Made by a program: the position numbers and the translations under genes. 64,000 nucleotides of DNA from Alkalihalobacillus sp. LMS39 (lineage in GTDB: Bacteria > Bacillota > Bacilli > Bacillales > Bacillaceae_F): the NCBI RefSeq assembly GCF_022812285.1, contig NZ_CP093300.1:930001-994000 (forward strand). Reading direction: 5' to 3'. The notes beneath the pieces are model-generated. The model did no database searches. It was not told the origin of the DNA and saw nothing but the letters and a program-made list of their open reading frames with translations. Below, in pieces: positions 55,763 through 64,000 of the stretch (position 1 is its first letter; every line of letters starts with the position of its first letter).

Positions 55763-56251
55763 GTGTCCACGAAAAATCAATGGTTACTTAATATAGGAAT
55801 GGTTCTATTATCATGGTTGACAATCCCCTTACTAGGGTTACGAAACATAAAAAGATTTCTGCCAGCATCCATCCTTATTTTGCTGATAGAAATGCTTCAT
55901 CAACGTTATGGGAAAAAGCAAAGGTGGTGGGTTTTCTATAATAAACCCCAATCATCCTTTTTTGGGGAATTTCCCTTTCAAATAGGTCCGTTTCTGACGG
56001 TTTCATTATGGACGCTCGGGATGGCATACGGAAACTTTACACGTTTTTTTTTACTCAATACATTGGTTCATGGCTTCTTTGCGTTTCCATTCTCATTTTT
56101 AGCAGAAAAATTAAGATATTATTCCTTAGTTCGTATTAACAATCTACAATTCTTTCTTTATTTCGTTTCTAAAGTACCTTTATTATATGTGTTACAAACC
56201 CTTCTTTTTGAAAATAAGAAGAAATTAAAAAGCTCTACGAATATCACTTGA
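55763..56251 (+). CDS. Multi-pass membrane protein of unknown function
   Basis: A 162-residue protein with about four to five membrane helices. Aromatic-rich loops (KKQRWWVFYNKPQSSFFGEF) and a basic C-terminus. GTG 55763 is chosen because AAGGAG lies 9 nt upstream; TTG 55754 touches that site. I do not recognise the family beyond similar uncharacterised Bacillus membrane proteins. Terminator at 56308. Confidence 0.65.
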   Translation: MSTKNQWLLNIGMVLLSWLTIPLLGLRNIKRFLPASILILLIEMLHQRYGKKQRWWVFYNKPQSSFFGEFPFQIGPFLTVSLWTLGMAYGNFTRFFLLNTLVHGFFAFPFSFLAEKLRYYSLVRINNLQFFLYFVSKVPLLYVLQTLLFENKKKLKSSTNIT

Positions 56252-56307
56252 GATAATGTGTACATGAGACTACTGTTGAAACAACCAAAAAAGAAAGCCA
56301 AATTATG

Positions 56308-56336
56308 AAGGTCGTCTGTGTTTTGCGACCTTTTTG
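56308..56336 (+). terminator. Terminator after the membrane protein gene
   Basis: Stem AAGGTCG / CGACCTT with an 11-nt loop and TTTTT tail. Confidence 0.75.
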
Positions 56337-56405
56337 CTTATTGCACTAAAAGGAACTATTAGTTCAATAACGAGTACTACCGCTTCCTTTTGGGAGTGGT
56401 TGTTT

Positions 56406-56860
56406 TTAGACTTCACACAAATATTTATCTGTAATCAAATTGGATTTCTGGCACGCACTTAAAAGCATTTGGTTTATTCGCTGCTTGGTCGCCATTTTCT
56501 TGCTCTGTTGAAGGACGATAACTTTAAAGGTTTGATATCCTAATGAATGAAGGGCGAAAAGTACCTTGTATCTCCAGTAAAATGCAGTAGATAAATGGAT
56601 ACCCAATCTTTCAAAGATTTTTGGCAATATATACCCCTCAACCATTAACTGAAAGAAGGTTGACCACTTCCCAAGATTATGAGTTCCCGGTATAGGCGTG
56701 TTTGTTAGGCCATTGAAAGACTTGCGCAATCACGACAAAGATACCTTTGTCTGCTTCTTTATTTTTCATTACGTTTTACCTTTAGACTGCCACAATGAAC
56801 ACAACCTAAACCTTCGTTGAAACGTGTTTCTCTAATAGATGTAAACGCATCTGGCATATC
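56406..56860 (-). pseudogene. IS1595-family transposase remnant
   Basis: The minus strand starts with a decayed zinc ribbon (CVHCGSLKVKRNEK, stop, then RQRYLCRDC), followed after a frame change by KSFNGLTNTPIPGTHNLGKW, QLMVEGYILPKIFERLGIHL and STAFYWRYKVLFAL, typical of ISXO2/IS1595-type transposases. It then ends in unrelated residues at 56406, so the DDE domain is lost. At least one nonsense and one frameshift; not active. No terminal repeats found. Confidence 0.8.
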
Positions 56861-56900
56861 TTCATCCGCCTTATAATGCTTATCTTGGGAGCGAGGTATT

Positions 56901-58328
56901 TTATCTATGAGTGTATACAAACCATGTAATGCTTGCTGTTAATAATGCTGAGGAAACTAAAGCTGTAAGAACACTATATGTTTGCCAAATAAGTATCGTT
57001 GACCAATCGAAAGCAAAGCATAGTGCACCTAGGGCAATCGTAGCGTTCAGGCAAATAACTGTTACGATTATTCTCTTCTTTGTCATTGGCTGCCGGTCAT
57101 TCGTTTTCCTTCTCTGTAATCCTAAGAGAAATAGCCGGATGGCCAATAGGCAAAAAATAATAGTGATAGACGACAAAATGATATCCAAAAGCTGTGTGCC
57201 GCTCATTTCATATGACTGAGGTAGATTGCCGTCTAATATATCTTTAACTTTTAGTACCAGGTTTAGATTGGTATTTGCACCGTTGCTCAGCAGGCAGATG
57301 GCAGTTCGTTCATTTAGCAGTATGGCTACTTTGGTTGTAAAATTTGGATTGCCCCCCGTGTGTTCTATAATCGTTTGGTCGGCGTTTACCGACCATCCTG
57401 CCGCATAATACATATTGTTGACAGCCGAAACAGACATATCACCCCTATGTGATTTTTCGATAAGCGTGTGAAATATTTCGGGTATGTCCTGCACAATACC
57501 CATCTGTATGCCCATCCAACGCGCCATATCTTTTGTATTAGAAATGATGTAGCCTGCGGGTTTATTCCCAGCATAATCAGGAGCATTAAATGGAGTTGTC
57601 ATAAAAAAGGAAGAACGGTACCCCTGTGCCAACTGTCCAGTGGCATGGGCATCTTCTTTATAAAGATACGTCTGGTGAAGACCTAACGGCTGAAATACCT
57701 GTTCCCTCATAAAGTCTTCATAGCTTTGTCGCGACACAACCTCAATAACCAAACCCAATACGTCATAATTAACTGTTCCATAGTTATACTGTTCACCGGG
57801 AGCGAACGCCAATTCAGCATCTACAAGCATTTCCACAGTCTTTTGCAACATATCCGGAGTATTGCCTTGTGGAATATATTGAATATGCCTAAAATTTGTT
57901 AGACCACTGGTATGGTGAAGAAAGTTATTTAGTGTAAGCTTTTTCATATCGACGGGTTTCCCTTGATACTTTAACGTAAACCAAGGTAAATATTTTTGGA
58001 CAGGATCAGTCATTGAGAGCAGCCCTTGCTCTTCCAACAGCATAATACCCATTCCGGTAAAAGCTTTACTGACCGAGGCTAACTCATAGAGTGTATGTTC
58101 ACTTGCAGACAACCCCTTTTCACGGTCAGCATACCCTGAAGAAAAGTAGAACACTTCATCATCAGCAAGTATTGAGAGCGACATCCCCGGCACACCTGAT
58201 ATACGAGTGGCATCATCTAGCAAAGATTGGATTGCCGCAGATTTTGAATCTGACAACGCATAACTTTGTGTTGGGAATCCTGAGAATAATATAAATATCG
58301 TTAATACAAAAGCAATAATCTTTTTCAT
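56901..58328 (-). CDS. Serine hydrolase (beta-lactamase/PBP4*-like) with C-terminal membrane region
   Basis: A 475-residue protein exported by a signal peptide (MKKIIAFVLTIFILFSGFPT, SYA cleavage region). Class C beta-lactamase-type catalytic domain: SxxK in ASVSKAFTGMGIMLLEEQG, YxN in YNYGTVNYDVLG, and HTG in EHTGGNPNF. After about residue 380 there are three helices (LDIILSSITIIFCLLAIRLF, then two near the end), so it is anchored with the enzyme outside. Resembles Bacillus PbpE/FmtA-type enzymes; peptidase, esterase or antibiotic-related activity cannot be separated by sequence. Confidence 0.85.
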   Translation of the reverse strand: MKKIIAFVLTIFILFSGFPTQSYALSDSKSAAIQSLLDDATRISGVPGMSLSILADDEVFYFSSGYADREKGLSASEHTLYELASVSKAFTGMGIMLLEEQGLLSMTDPVQKYLPWFTLKYQGKPVDMKKLTLNNFLHHTSGLTNFRHIQYIPQGNTPDMLQKTVEMLVDAELAFAPGEQYNYGTVNYDVLGLVIEVVSRQSYEDFMREQVFQPLGLHQTYLYKEDAHATGQLAQGYRSSFFMTTPFNAPDYAGNKPAGYIISNTKDMARWMGIQMGIVQDIPEIFHTLIEKSHRGDMSVSAVNNMYYAAGWSVNADQTIIEHTGGNPNFTTKVAILLNERTAICLLSNGANTNLNLVLKVKDILDGNLPQSYEMSGTQLLDIILSSITIIFCLLAIRLFLLGLQRRKTNDRQPMTKKRIIVTVICLNATIALGALCFAFDWSTILIWQTYSVLTALVSSALLTASITWFVYTHR

Positions 58329-58610
58329 AAACTCTCCTTTTTGAAAAATTTATAAGAGAATTATATAAATAACCTACTTTTACAACTACTAAAGTAAATT
58401 TAAATTTATTTCATTTTCGATAAGGGTCTTACACCTAACAACCCATTGACGAAACAATTCATAGGCCACATTACCAAAGAACAATTATCCTCCCTCTATC
58501 AAAACTGTTCTTGTATCTTCAAAACTTTAAGAACTTCTATTGCAATTGAGATTGAACGAAAAGCCTCCGTTTGTTAATTCTTCTTTTGAACTTTTTGAAA
58601 GTACCCAATT
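58329..58610. other. AT-rich intergenic stretch
   Basis: No supported feature in this 282-nt gap. Confidence 0.5.
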
Positions 58611-58874
58611 TTAGTTGAAATATAGTTTGAGTAGTTCTTTAAGGGATAAATGATTTTGGTTCGTCATTTCAATAAAATAATCTAATTGCCATTTTTGTGT
58701 GGCAATAGCCTCTTTGCTAGTTGGTATTTCCCAACTAGGATAAACCCGAATTGCCATTTTTCCTTTTGTATTGTTTGTTTTTAGGATCTTTTGTTTTAAA
58801 AGAACTTCTTTTGGAAAAATGAATTGTCCAATGTTATTTGTACTAGTAAAAGTATTAATAACTAATAAATCAGT
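58611..58874 (-). pseudogene. mepB: mepB gene, 3' fragment (interrupted by IS1182-type element)
   Basis: C-terminal part of a MepB-family protein: TDLLVINTFTSTNNIGQFIF, PKEVLLKQKIL, TKGKMAIRVYPSWEIPTSKE and ATQKWQLDYFIEM. It continues the N-terminal fragment beyond the insertion sequence. A few codons between the two fragments appear to be missing. MepB was named from a staphylococcal multidrug-efflux locus; its function is not established. Confidence 0.85.
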
Positions 58875-58911
58875 AGAGGCTGGGACAAAACAGTAAATAA
58901 AAAATGAGTGG

Positions 58912-58948
58912 CACTCACCCTGATGAGTTGGGGTGAGTGCCACTCTTT
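58912..58948. terminator. Hairpin near the left end of the insertion sequence
   Basis: Stem GAGTGGCACTCACCC / GGGGTGAGTGCCACTC with a short loop, followed by TTTATTTT. It would block transcription entering the transposase gene from outside. Confidence 0.8.
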
Positions 58949-59047
58949 ATTTTACATTTTTAGATTTTAGTAATTTTTAGGATTTAAATAAGGATACCAT
59001 CTGATAAAATTAAAGTAACCACACAATAACTTAACGGAGGTATCCTT

Positions 59048-60619
59048 ATGTTTAAACATTATACCATGAATCAAATCATTTTACCGCTAGATTTAGAAGT
59101 AAAACTTCAAGAAAATGATATTGCCTACGCCGTCAATGATCTCGTAGAACAGATTCCCGATGAAGCATTCGCTAGCTTTTTACGTGAAACGGGTAACCCT
59201 GCTTATCATCCACGGATGATGATGAAAGTGATTTTGTGTGCTTACACGCAATCTGTTTTCTCTGGTAGAAAGATCGAGGCATTACTCAAAGATAGTGTTC
59301 GTATGATGTGGCTAGCTCAAGGGTATGAACCGAGTTATCGTACCATCAATCGTTTCCGTGTCCATCAAGAAGTAAAGGAATTACTACGCCAGTGCTTCGT
59401 ACAATTTCGTTGTCAGCTCGTACAAGAAAAATTGATTGAGGAGGAAGCGATTTTTATTGATGGAACGAAAATTGAAGCGAATGCCAATAAGTTTACGTTT
59501 GTTTGGCGAAAAGCGGTCGAAAAATACAGTGCCAATTTGGTGGAGAAGTCCAACCAAATGTATGATGAGTTGTTGGAAAAAGAAATTATTCCAGAAATCG
59601 AACGGGAAAACCTGGATGAACTATCTACGGAAGAACTCGTAAAAGTAGTGAAAAAGCTTGATGACAAGGTAGAGGAATATGATAACCAAATAGAAGCGAG
59701 TAAAGATGTAAGTGAACGAAAACAACTTCGTTCGGAACGCAAAATTCCAAAGCAGTATCGGAAACAGTTCAAGAATTATGTAGCTCGCAAACAAAAATAT
59801 CAAAACGACATGGCCATATTCGGAGAGCGAAACAGTTACTCAAAATCGGATCATGATGCGACTTTTATGCGAATGAAAGATGATTATATGAAGAACGGCC
59901 AACTAAAAGCCGGTTATAATGTGCAAATTGCGACAGAAGGACAATACACGCTCGCTTTTGATGTATTCTCTAACCCGACCGATACACGCACACTAATCCC
60001 TTTTCTGGACAAAATCGAGGAAAGTTTCTTTAAGCTGCCCCCATATATTGTCGCTGACGCAGGCTATGGTAGTGAACAAAACTACGTAGATGTAATCGAA
60101 CATCGAGAGCGTATCCCATTAATTACCTATAACATGTATCGTAAAGAGAAAAAGAAGAAATATAAGAATAACGCTTTCTACACCACCAATTGGGACTATA
60201 ACGAGGAAACGGATTCTTACACATGCCCAAATGGAAAAAACTTGGTGTTCCGATACATCTCAAATCGAAAAGACAAAGATGGATTTACACGAACGTTTAA
60301 GGTTTATGAGTGTGAAGACTGTTCAAGTTGTCCATTCCGTTCCCAATGCACCAAGGCTAAAGAAGGCTATCATCGGAAAATACAGTACAACGAAAAATGG
60401 GAACAGCAAAAAGAATACGTAAGACAACAGCTTTCAGAAGAGAAAACGGGTGAAATCTACGGTAGGCGTAAAACCGATGTGGAACCAGTTTTCGGATTTT
60501 TGAAGGCTAATTTGCATTTCACTCGTCTGTCAGTGAGAGGCAAAGAGAAGGTGAAAAATGAATTAGGGTTTGCCTTCTTGGCGGTGAACTTGAGAAAGTA
60601 CATTGCCAGGAGCGGCTAA
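59048..60619 (+). CDS. IS1182-family transposase
   Basis: A 523-residue DDE transposase, intact. The N-terminal DUF772 domain (HPRMMMKVILCAYTQSVFSG, then YEPSYRTINRFRV) is followed by the catalytic core: Asp138 in IDGTKIEANANKFTFVW, Asp near 337 in IVADAGYGSEQN, and Glu near 475 in KTDVEPVFGFLKANLHFTRL. A Cys-rich insert (CEDCSSCPFRSQC) lies before the last motif. CGGAGGT precedes ATG. No stops or frameshifts, so the element could be active. Confidence 0.95.
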   Translation: MFKHYTMNQIILPLDLEVKLQENDIAYAVNDLVEQIPDEAFASFLRETGNPAYHPRMMMKVILCAYTQSVFSGRKIEALLKDSVRMMWLAQGYEPSYRTINRFRVHQEVKELLRQCFVQFRCQLVQEKLIEEEAIFIDGTKIEANANKFTFVWRKAVEKYSANLVEKSNQMYDELLEKEIIPEIERENLDELSTEELVKVVKKLDDKVEEYDNQIEASKDVSERKQLRSERKIPKQYRKQFKNYVARKQKYQNDMAIFGERNSYSKSDHDATFMRMKDDYMKNGQLKAGYNVQIATEGQYTLAFDVFSNPTDTRTLIPFLDKIEESFFKLPPYIVADAGYGSEQNYVDVIEHRERIPLITYNMYRKEKKKKYKNNAFYTTNWDYNEETDSYTCPNGKNLVFRYISNRKDKDGFTRTFKVYECEDCSSCPFRSQCTKAKEGYHRKIQYNEKWEQQKEYVRQQLSEEKTGEIYGRRKTDVEPVFGFLKANLHFTRLSVRGKEKVKNELGFAFLAVNLRKYIARSG

Positions 60620-60649
60620 TATGATAATAATCCATCTAACGCTTCAACT

Positions 60650-60692
60650 AAAAAGGTTCCGAACATCATCTTTGGATGTTCGGAACCTTTTT
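60650..60692. terminator. Terminator near the right end of the insertion sequence
   Basis: 18-bp stem AAAAAGGTTCCGAACATC / GATGTTCGGAACCTTTTT with a 7-nt loop, working on both strands. Confidence 0.9.
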
Positions 60693-60725
60693 CAATTATT
60701 TCTGGCTAGTTATGTCCCAGCCTCT

Positions 60726-60949
60726 TGGTTTTTATTATTCTTATCTTTTTCCCAAAAGGCAACAAACTGTCCTATTTTAGTAGGTGTTTGCTTTGCGACT
60801 CTAAATCTAACCGATTTAGAGTTTAGCTTAAAGGTACCCGCTCCATAAGCTGAATTTTGAACTTCCTCATGTATCGATTTTATAATGAACCCACTTGGCT
60901 CGTAAAAGTTTTTGTTTACATATGATAACGCCTTAAAAAACTCATTCAC
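60726..60949 (-). pseudogene. mepB: mepB gene, 5' fragment
   Basis: From GTG 60949 (AAGGAG 8 nt upstream) the frame reads MNEFFKALSYVNKNFYEPSG, EVQNSAYGAGTFKLN, SVRFRVAKQTPTKIGQFVAF and WEKDKNNKNQ, then runs into the insertion sequence (EAGT stop). This is the N-terminal half of a MepB protein; the other half is at 58611-58874. Confidence 0.85.
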
Positions 60950-61244
60950 TTTTTTAACTCCTTATATTTCTCAAATCAATGGTTGCCTAGTATTAACATA
61001 GAATTACGTAAACTCATTGAACTGTACTTCACATGTTCTGCATTTATATTAACATAAAATAACAATTTATCAGTATAAAATGAAATCAACTGATATATAG
61101 AAAAACTGGAGCTCTTTTTACATTACAAGTAAAACTAGAAAAAAATAATAAGATAAAATAATGTAATGAAAAAGAGGTGTTACTAATACTACTGTTAGTT
61201 TCTATTGGTGTGATATATACTATAAATTGCAATAGGAGGTATAA

Positions 61245-61787
61245 ATGACAAAAGAAAAACGACCACTAACCATTTCGATTGCAGGTGTTTCTGGTGGAGG
61301 GAAAACGTCAGTTACACAAGAGTTAAATGCTTTGTTACATAAGTCAAAGATGCTATCTTTTGATGACTATGATTTTGAAGGTCCTAATGACATCATAGAT
61401 TGGGTGGATAGGGGAGCTTACTATGATGAATGGAACTTAGACCCTTTCATTCAAGATATTGAAGCGTTACATTCTGAGCCACTTAACTATATTTTACTAG
61501 ATTACCCTTTTGCTTATAAACATACAAAAACAAAGGAATTGATTGATATCACTGTATTTATTGATACGCCCTTAGATATTGCTATGGCAAGACGCATTAT
61601 GAGAGATTGTAAAAACAGTTCCACTGAATCGATAATAGCTGATATGGAAAATTACCTTTCTAGTGGCCGGCGAGGGTATGTTGAGATGCTACGGACAAGA
61701 AAACCAAATTCAGACATCATTGTTGATGGGACCTTATCGATTGCACGTAGTAGCTCTTTTTTAGAATGGAAAAACATGTTAATATAG
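61245..61787 (+). CDS. Uridine-kinase-like P-loop NTPase
   Basis: A 180-residue kinase-like protein. Walker A GVSGGGKTSVTQEL at residue 14; FDDYDFEGPNDIIDWVDRGA resembles the acceptor site region of uridine kinases; LDYPFAYKHTKTKELIDITV carries the Walker B type segment, with FIDTPLDIAMARRIMRD after it. GGAGG precedes ATG. The substrate is not certain; a nucleoside or small-molecule (antibiotic) kinase is possible. Confidence 0.75.
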   Translation: MTKEKRPLTISIAGVSGGGKTSVTQELNALLHKSKMLSFDDYDFEGPNDIIDWVDRGAYYDEWNLDPFIQDIEALHSEPLNYILLDYPFAYKHTKTKELIDITVFIDTPLDIAMARRIMRDCKNSSTESIIADMENYLSSGRRGYVEMLRTRKPNSDIIVDGTLSIARSSSFLEWKNMLI

Positions 61788-61850
61788 AAGGGCGGAATCT
61801 ACTGTTTAAATAGTAGAATATTCATGAATAATCCCGAATGGAGGTTAATG

Positions 61851-62294
61851 ATGAACAGATTAAATATCATCACACTTGGGACAAAGGATATTGTAAAGTC
61901 GCATAATTTCTTTAAAAAGCTTGGCTTTGATACTTCGGTCAGTGGACCAGAAACAGAGCCTGATATTATTTTCTTTAAAAATGAAGGAACTAAAATCGCC
62001 TTGTATCCAATAGGAGAACTCGCCAAAGATATTAATGAACATCACCCTCCGACAATATCAAAAGGATTTCAAGGCATAACATTAGCTTATAATGCAAAAT
62101 CACAGGCCGAAGTTGATGAAGTGTTAAAAAAGGCTAAACTGGCTGGAGCGACAATTCAAAAAGAAGCTCAAAAGACGGACTGGGGTGGCTACGGAGGATA
62201 TTTTACTGACCTTGATGGCTATTACTGGGAGGTCGCGTATGGAGAGATGTGGGAGTTTGATGAGTCGAATATGTTAATTATTCACGATGAGTAA
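61851..62294 (+). CDS. VOC-family (glyoxalase/bleomycin resistance-like) protein
   Basis: A 147-residue protein with two beta-alpha-beta-beta-beta modules: NRLNIITLGTKDIVKSHNFF and LGFDTSVSG in the first, GFQGITLAYNAKSQAEVDEV and GGYGGYFTDLDGYYWEVAYG in the second. Metal ligands expected in such folds include the Glu in YWEVAYG. ATG 61851 gives a 6-nt spacing from GGAGG; ATG 61848 is also possible. Substrate unknown. Confidence 0.85.
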   Translation: MNRLNIITLGTKDIVKSHNFFKKLGFDTSVSGPETEPDIIFFKNEGTKIALYPIGELAKDINEHHPPTISKGFQGITLAYNAKSQAEVDEVLKKAKLAGATIQKEAQKTDWGGYGGYFTDLDGYYWEVAYGEMWEFDESNMLIIHDE

Positions 62295-62351
62295 AACTTA
62301 CCAAGAAATGTTATACGAAAGTAAATAAAAAGAAAAATAAGAGGTGGCACC

Positions 62352-62588
62352 ATGTTTTTACGAATTGTAAATATTATTTTAGCATCAGCGTTTCTTTTAA
62401 CTATTGCCTATAGATTTATTGTTGATAACACGTTTGAGCCTTTTCAAAACTTTTTCTTATACTTTGTTCCACTTTTATTTTTAATGGTCGGAATCGAGTA
62501 TGCTAAAGAAAAACGAAAGCTAGGATTCTTCTATATATTTGTAGCTCTTTTTGGTTTTTTTGGAATCTTAATGGGGGCATTACAATAG
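62352..62588 (+). CDS. DUF3953-type small membrane protein
   Basis: A 78-residue protein with three helices (FLRIVNIILASAFLLTIAYR, FLYFVPLLFLMVGIEYAKEK, FYIFVALFGFFGILMGALQ). The pattern fits DUF3953 of Bacillus. GAGGTGG lies upstream of ATG. Function unknown; lies among small stress or resistance-like genes in the same direction. Confidence 0.75.
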   Translation: MFLRIVNIILASAFLLTIAYRFIVDNTFEPFQNFFLYFVPLLFLMVGIEYAKEKRKLGFFYIFVALFGFFGILMGALQ

Positions 62589-62618
62589 TAGCTTAAAAGA
62601 TGTAAAGGAGGAGATTTT

Positions 62619-63380
62619 TTGACGGATATTCAGTTGATTCAAACAGACAAACGAATGCTCGAAGGGATTGGGAGTTTTTGTCTTCGTAGCAAGAAGAAAT
62701 CTCCTGGCTACATAAATAAAAATAAATGGCTTCATGACCGATTTGAGGAAGGGTTACGTTATATTCAGTTGATTGATAATAAAAAACAAGTGGGATTTAT
62801 TGAGTATACAGATGCTGAGTATTCTTCAAGAGTCGTCCATGCTGACAATTATAGTGTCATTCATTGTTTGTGGGTTAGTGAAACAGGGAAAGGCTATGGT
62901 TCAGAACTCATTAACAAATGTTTGCAAGATGCAAAACAACAAGGAAAACATGGGGTAGTTGTCGTAACAAACCCTAGTACTTCATGGACTCCAAGTAAAG
63001 AGATTTTTCTTAACAATGGCTTTACATTAATTGAGGAAGCGCCATACCAATTTGAATTACTTGTTTATCCGTTTGAAAAATCGCCCGTCCTCCCATATTT
63101 CCCGACAAATTGGGAGGAGAGGCTAAAGAAATATAATAACTTAACAGTACTTCGTTCCTTCCAATGCCCATTTGTAGACGTTGCGACTGAAAATATAAAA
63201 GAAGGAGCAAAAAAACTAGGACTTGAAGTAACGATAATAAACATAAAGAGCAGAGAAGAGTTAATGGAACTATCCCCTACTCCATATGGTATCTTTTCCG
63301 TTATATATAAGGGAAAACTCATTTCATTTCATCGATTGACTGTCCATTCGGTGACCAAAAGGATAAAGGAACTATTGTAG
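62619..63380 (+). CDS. GNAT acetyltransferase with YoaP-like C-terminal domain
   Basis: A 253-residue two-domain protein. Residues 1-150 form a GNAT fold with the acetyl-CoA loop WVSETGKGYGSELINKCLQD; residues 170-250 match the YoaP-like domain (FQCPFVDVATENIKEGAKKL). TTG 62619 is used, with AAAGGAGGAG 6-7 nt upstream. B. subtilis YoaP has the same architecture. Substrate unknown. Confidence 0.85.
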   Translation: MTDIQLIQTDKRMLEGIGSFCLRSKKKSPGYINKNKWLHDRFEEGLRYIQLIDNKKQVGFIEYTDAEYSSRVVHADNYSVIHCLWVSETGKGYGSELINKCLQDAKQQGKHGVVVVTNPSTSWTPSKEIFLNNGFTLIEEAPYQFELLVYPFEKSPVLPYFPTNWEERLKKYNNLTVLRSFQCPFVDVATENIKEGAKKLGLEVTIINIKSREELMELSPTPYGIFSVIYKGKLISFHRLTVHSVTKRIKELL

Positions 63381-63387
63381 GGTTTGT

Positions 63388-63954
63388 TTACTCTTCTATT
63401 TCAATATGTTTAATGATTTTTGCAGGGTTGCCGCCGACAACGACATTATCAGGTACATCTTTTGTCACGACTGCTCCTGAAGCAATGACGACATTGTCGC
63501 CGACGGTAACACCTGGATTAATAACGGCACTACCACCGATCCATACATTGTTCCCAAACGATATCGGTTTCGCATATTCTCTCCCTGAATTCCGTTCTAT
63601 TGGATGGAGTGGATGTGTGGCTGTATAGATTTGCACGTTTGGTGCAAGCATACAATTATCACCAAATCGGACTTCACAAACATCTAATATGATACAGTCA
63701 AAGTTAGCAAAGAAGTTTTCTCCTACATGAGTGTTATAACCATAATCAAACCGGATATTTGGCTCCATATAAACGTGTTCACCAGTGGAACCAAGCAAGT
63801 CTTTTAATAGTTGTACACGCTTTTCCCCTTCACTTTCTAATGTTTGATTATAAATCCTCACTTTTCGTCTTGCTTCTTCACGATCCTTAAGTAAAACTGG
63901 GTCAGCAGGATTGTACATTTCACCAGCCAACATTTTCTCTTTTTCCGTCTTCAT
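63388..63954 (-). CDS. maa: Maltose O-acetyltransferase-type LbH acetyltransferase
   Basis: A 188-residue left-handed beta-helix acetyltransferase (Maa/LacA/NodL group). N-terminal Mac domain [20 protein letters not shown], then hexapeptide repeats including [20 protein letters not shown] and [20 protein letters not shown], with the catalytic His in [20 protein letters not shown] lies 8 nt before ATG. It transfers acetyl from acetyl-CoA to a sugar. Convergent with the GNAT/YoaP gene, with only 7 nt between. Confidence 0.93.
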   Translation of the reverse strand: MKTEKEKMLAGEMYNPADPVLLKDREEARRKVRIYNQTLESEGEKRVQLLKDLLGSTGEHVYMEPNIRFDYGYNTHVGENFFANFDCIILDVCEVRFGDNCMLAPNVQIYTATHPLHPIERNSGREYAKPISFGNNVWIGGSAVINPGVTVGDNVVIASGAVVTKDVPDNVVVGGNPAKIIKHIEIEE

Positions 63955-64000
63955 TTTTTTTACCTTCTTTCCGAAAGAAATCTTTCCATCTACTTGTTTA

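Larger units (their letters stand above)
58875..60725 (+). mobile_element. Complete IS1182-family insertion sequence
   Basis: Ends AGAGGCTGGGACA (58875) and TGTCCCAGCCTCT (to 60725) are inverted. Inside are a terminator-like hairpin at 58912-58948, the transposase gene 59048-60619 and a terminator at 60650-60692. Length about 1.85 kb, normal for the family. No direct target duplication is seen (flanks ...AATCAGT and TGGTTTTT...). Confidence 0.9.

Noticed and set aside
58870-60730. Target-site duplication flanking the insertion sequence
   Set aside because: Flanks (AATCAGT and TGGTTTT) do not match; I could not support a duplication.

Overview
The window looks like chromosomal DNA from a low-GC, alkaliphilic or halotolerant member of the Bacillaceae (Halalkalibacter/Alkalihalobacillus-like; the genus is an inference). 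Support comes from strong AGGAGG-type ribosome sites with frequent GTG and TTG starts, an ectABC compatible-solute operon, a yfhD-yfhE-yfhF-type neighbourhood, YesLMN-type regulation, a Zur-controlled CobW GTPase, and galETK, rha and lut operons of Bacillus type. There are no rRNA or complete tRNA genes, no CRISPR and no prophage.

Layout. 1-3.7 kb: end of a NarK-type nitrate transporter, a PC4/YdbC protein, a lipoprotein, and a hemerythrin-like gene with a predicted FNR site at -41.5, next to a deleted hemerythrin remnant. 3.9-9.4 kb: a chemoreceptor, an ECF sigma factor with a DUF4179 anti-sigma, a DUF4367-like protein, and a small XRE regulator beside a membrane gene broken by a stop codon. 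9.8-12.3 kb: ectABC with a structured leader. 13.0-15.2 kb: YfhD, YfhE, a GNAT enzyme with an unusual leader, and a YfhF-type epimerase. 15.6-35.4 kb: a pectin/rhamnogalacturonan/arabinan side-chain utilisation island with two SDRs, GH51, a DeoR regulator, kduD, kduI, KDPG aldolase, KDG kinase, a Gfo/Idh oxidoreductase, a sugar ABC transporter without its ATPase, GH105, GH42, a DUF624 protein, a YesM/YesN two-component system and an ASRT-family protein. 36.8-41.9 kb: ROK regulator and galE-galK-galT. 42.2-43.4 kb: Zur-box CobW GTPase. 43.6-53.6 kb: a double class II aldolase protein, then rhaEW, rhaB, rhaA, a DeoR regulator and lutABC. 53.9-64 kb: mixed accessory genes, including an IS1595-family remnant, a serine hydrolase, a mepB gene split by a complete IS1182-family element, and small stress or antibiotic-resistance-like genes.

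How it fits together. Imported pectin oligosaccharides would be cut by GH105, GH42 and GH51. The uronate part would pass through KduI, KduD, KDG kinase and the aldolase to pyruvate and triose phosphate; galactose would enter galKTE. Rhamnose would be split by RhaA, RhaB and RhaEW to DHAP and L-lactate, and the adjacent LutABC would oxidise the lactate to pyruvate. Visible candidate control sites include CGAAC repeats of 10-bp period at the DeoR/kdu genes, two identical TGTAAGCACTTACA palindromes at the transporter and DUF624 promoters, and a cre-like site before rhaB.

The most unusual content is intergenic. Family 1 is an array of hairpins (TGTCCTTCAT, 7 nt, ATGAAGGACA) with an exact 52-bp period at three loci; the 25-bp interval is homogeneous within an array but differs between arrays. 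Family 2 is a roughly 180-bp element with four copies of a 15-mer (type CGGACATCTGTTCCG), two in each orientation, spaced 51, 61-63 and 51 bp, at three loci. A fourth, strongly diverged locus keeps the same spacing. I do not recognise a described element matching either.
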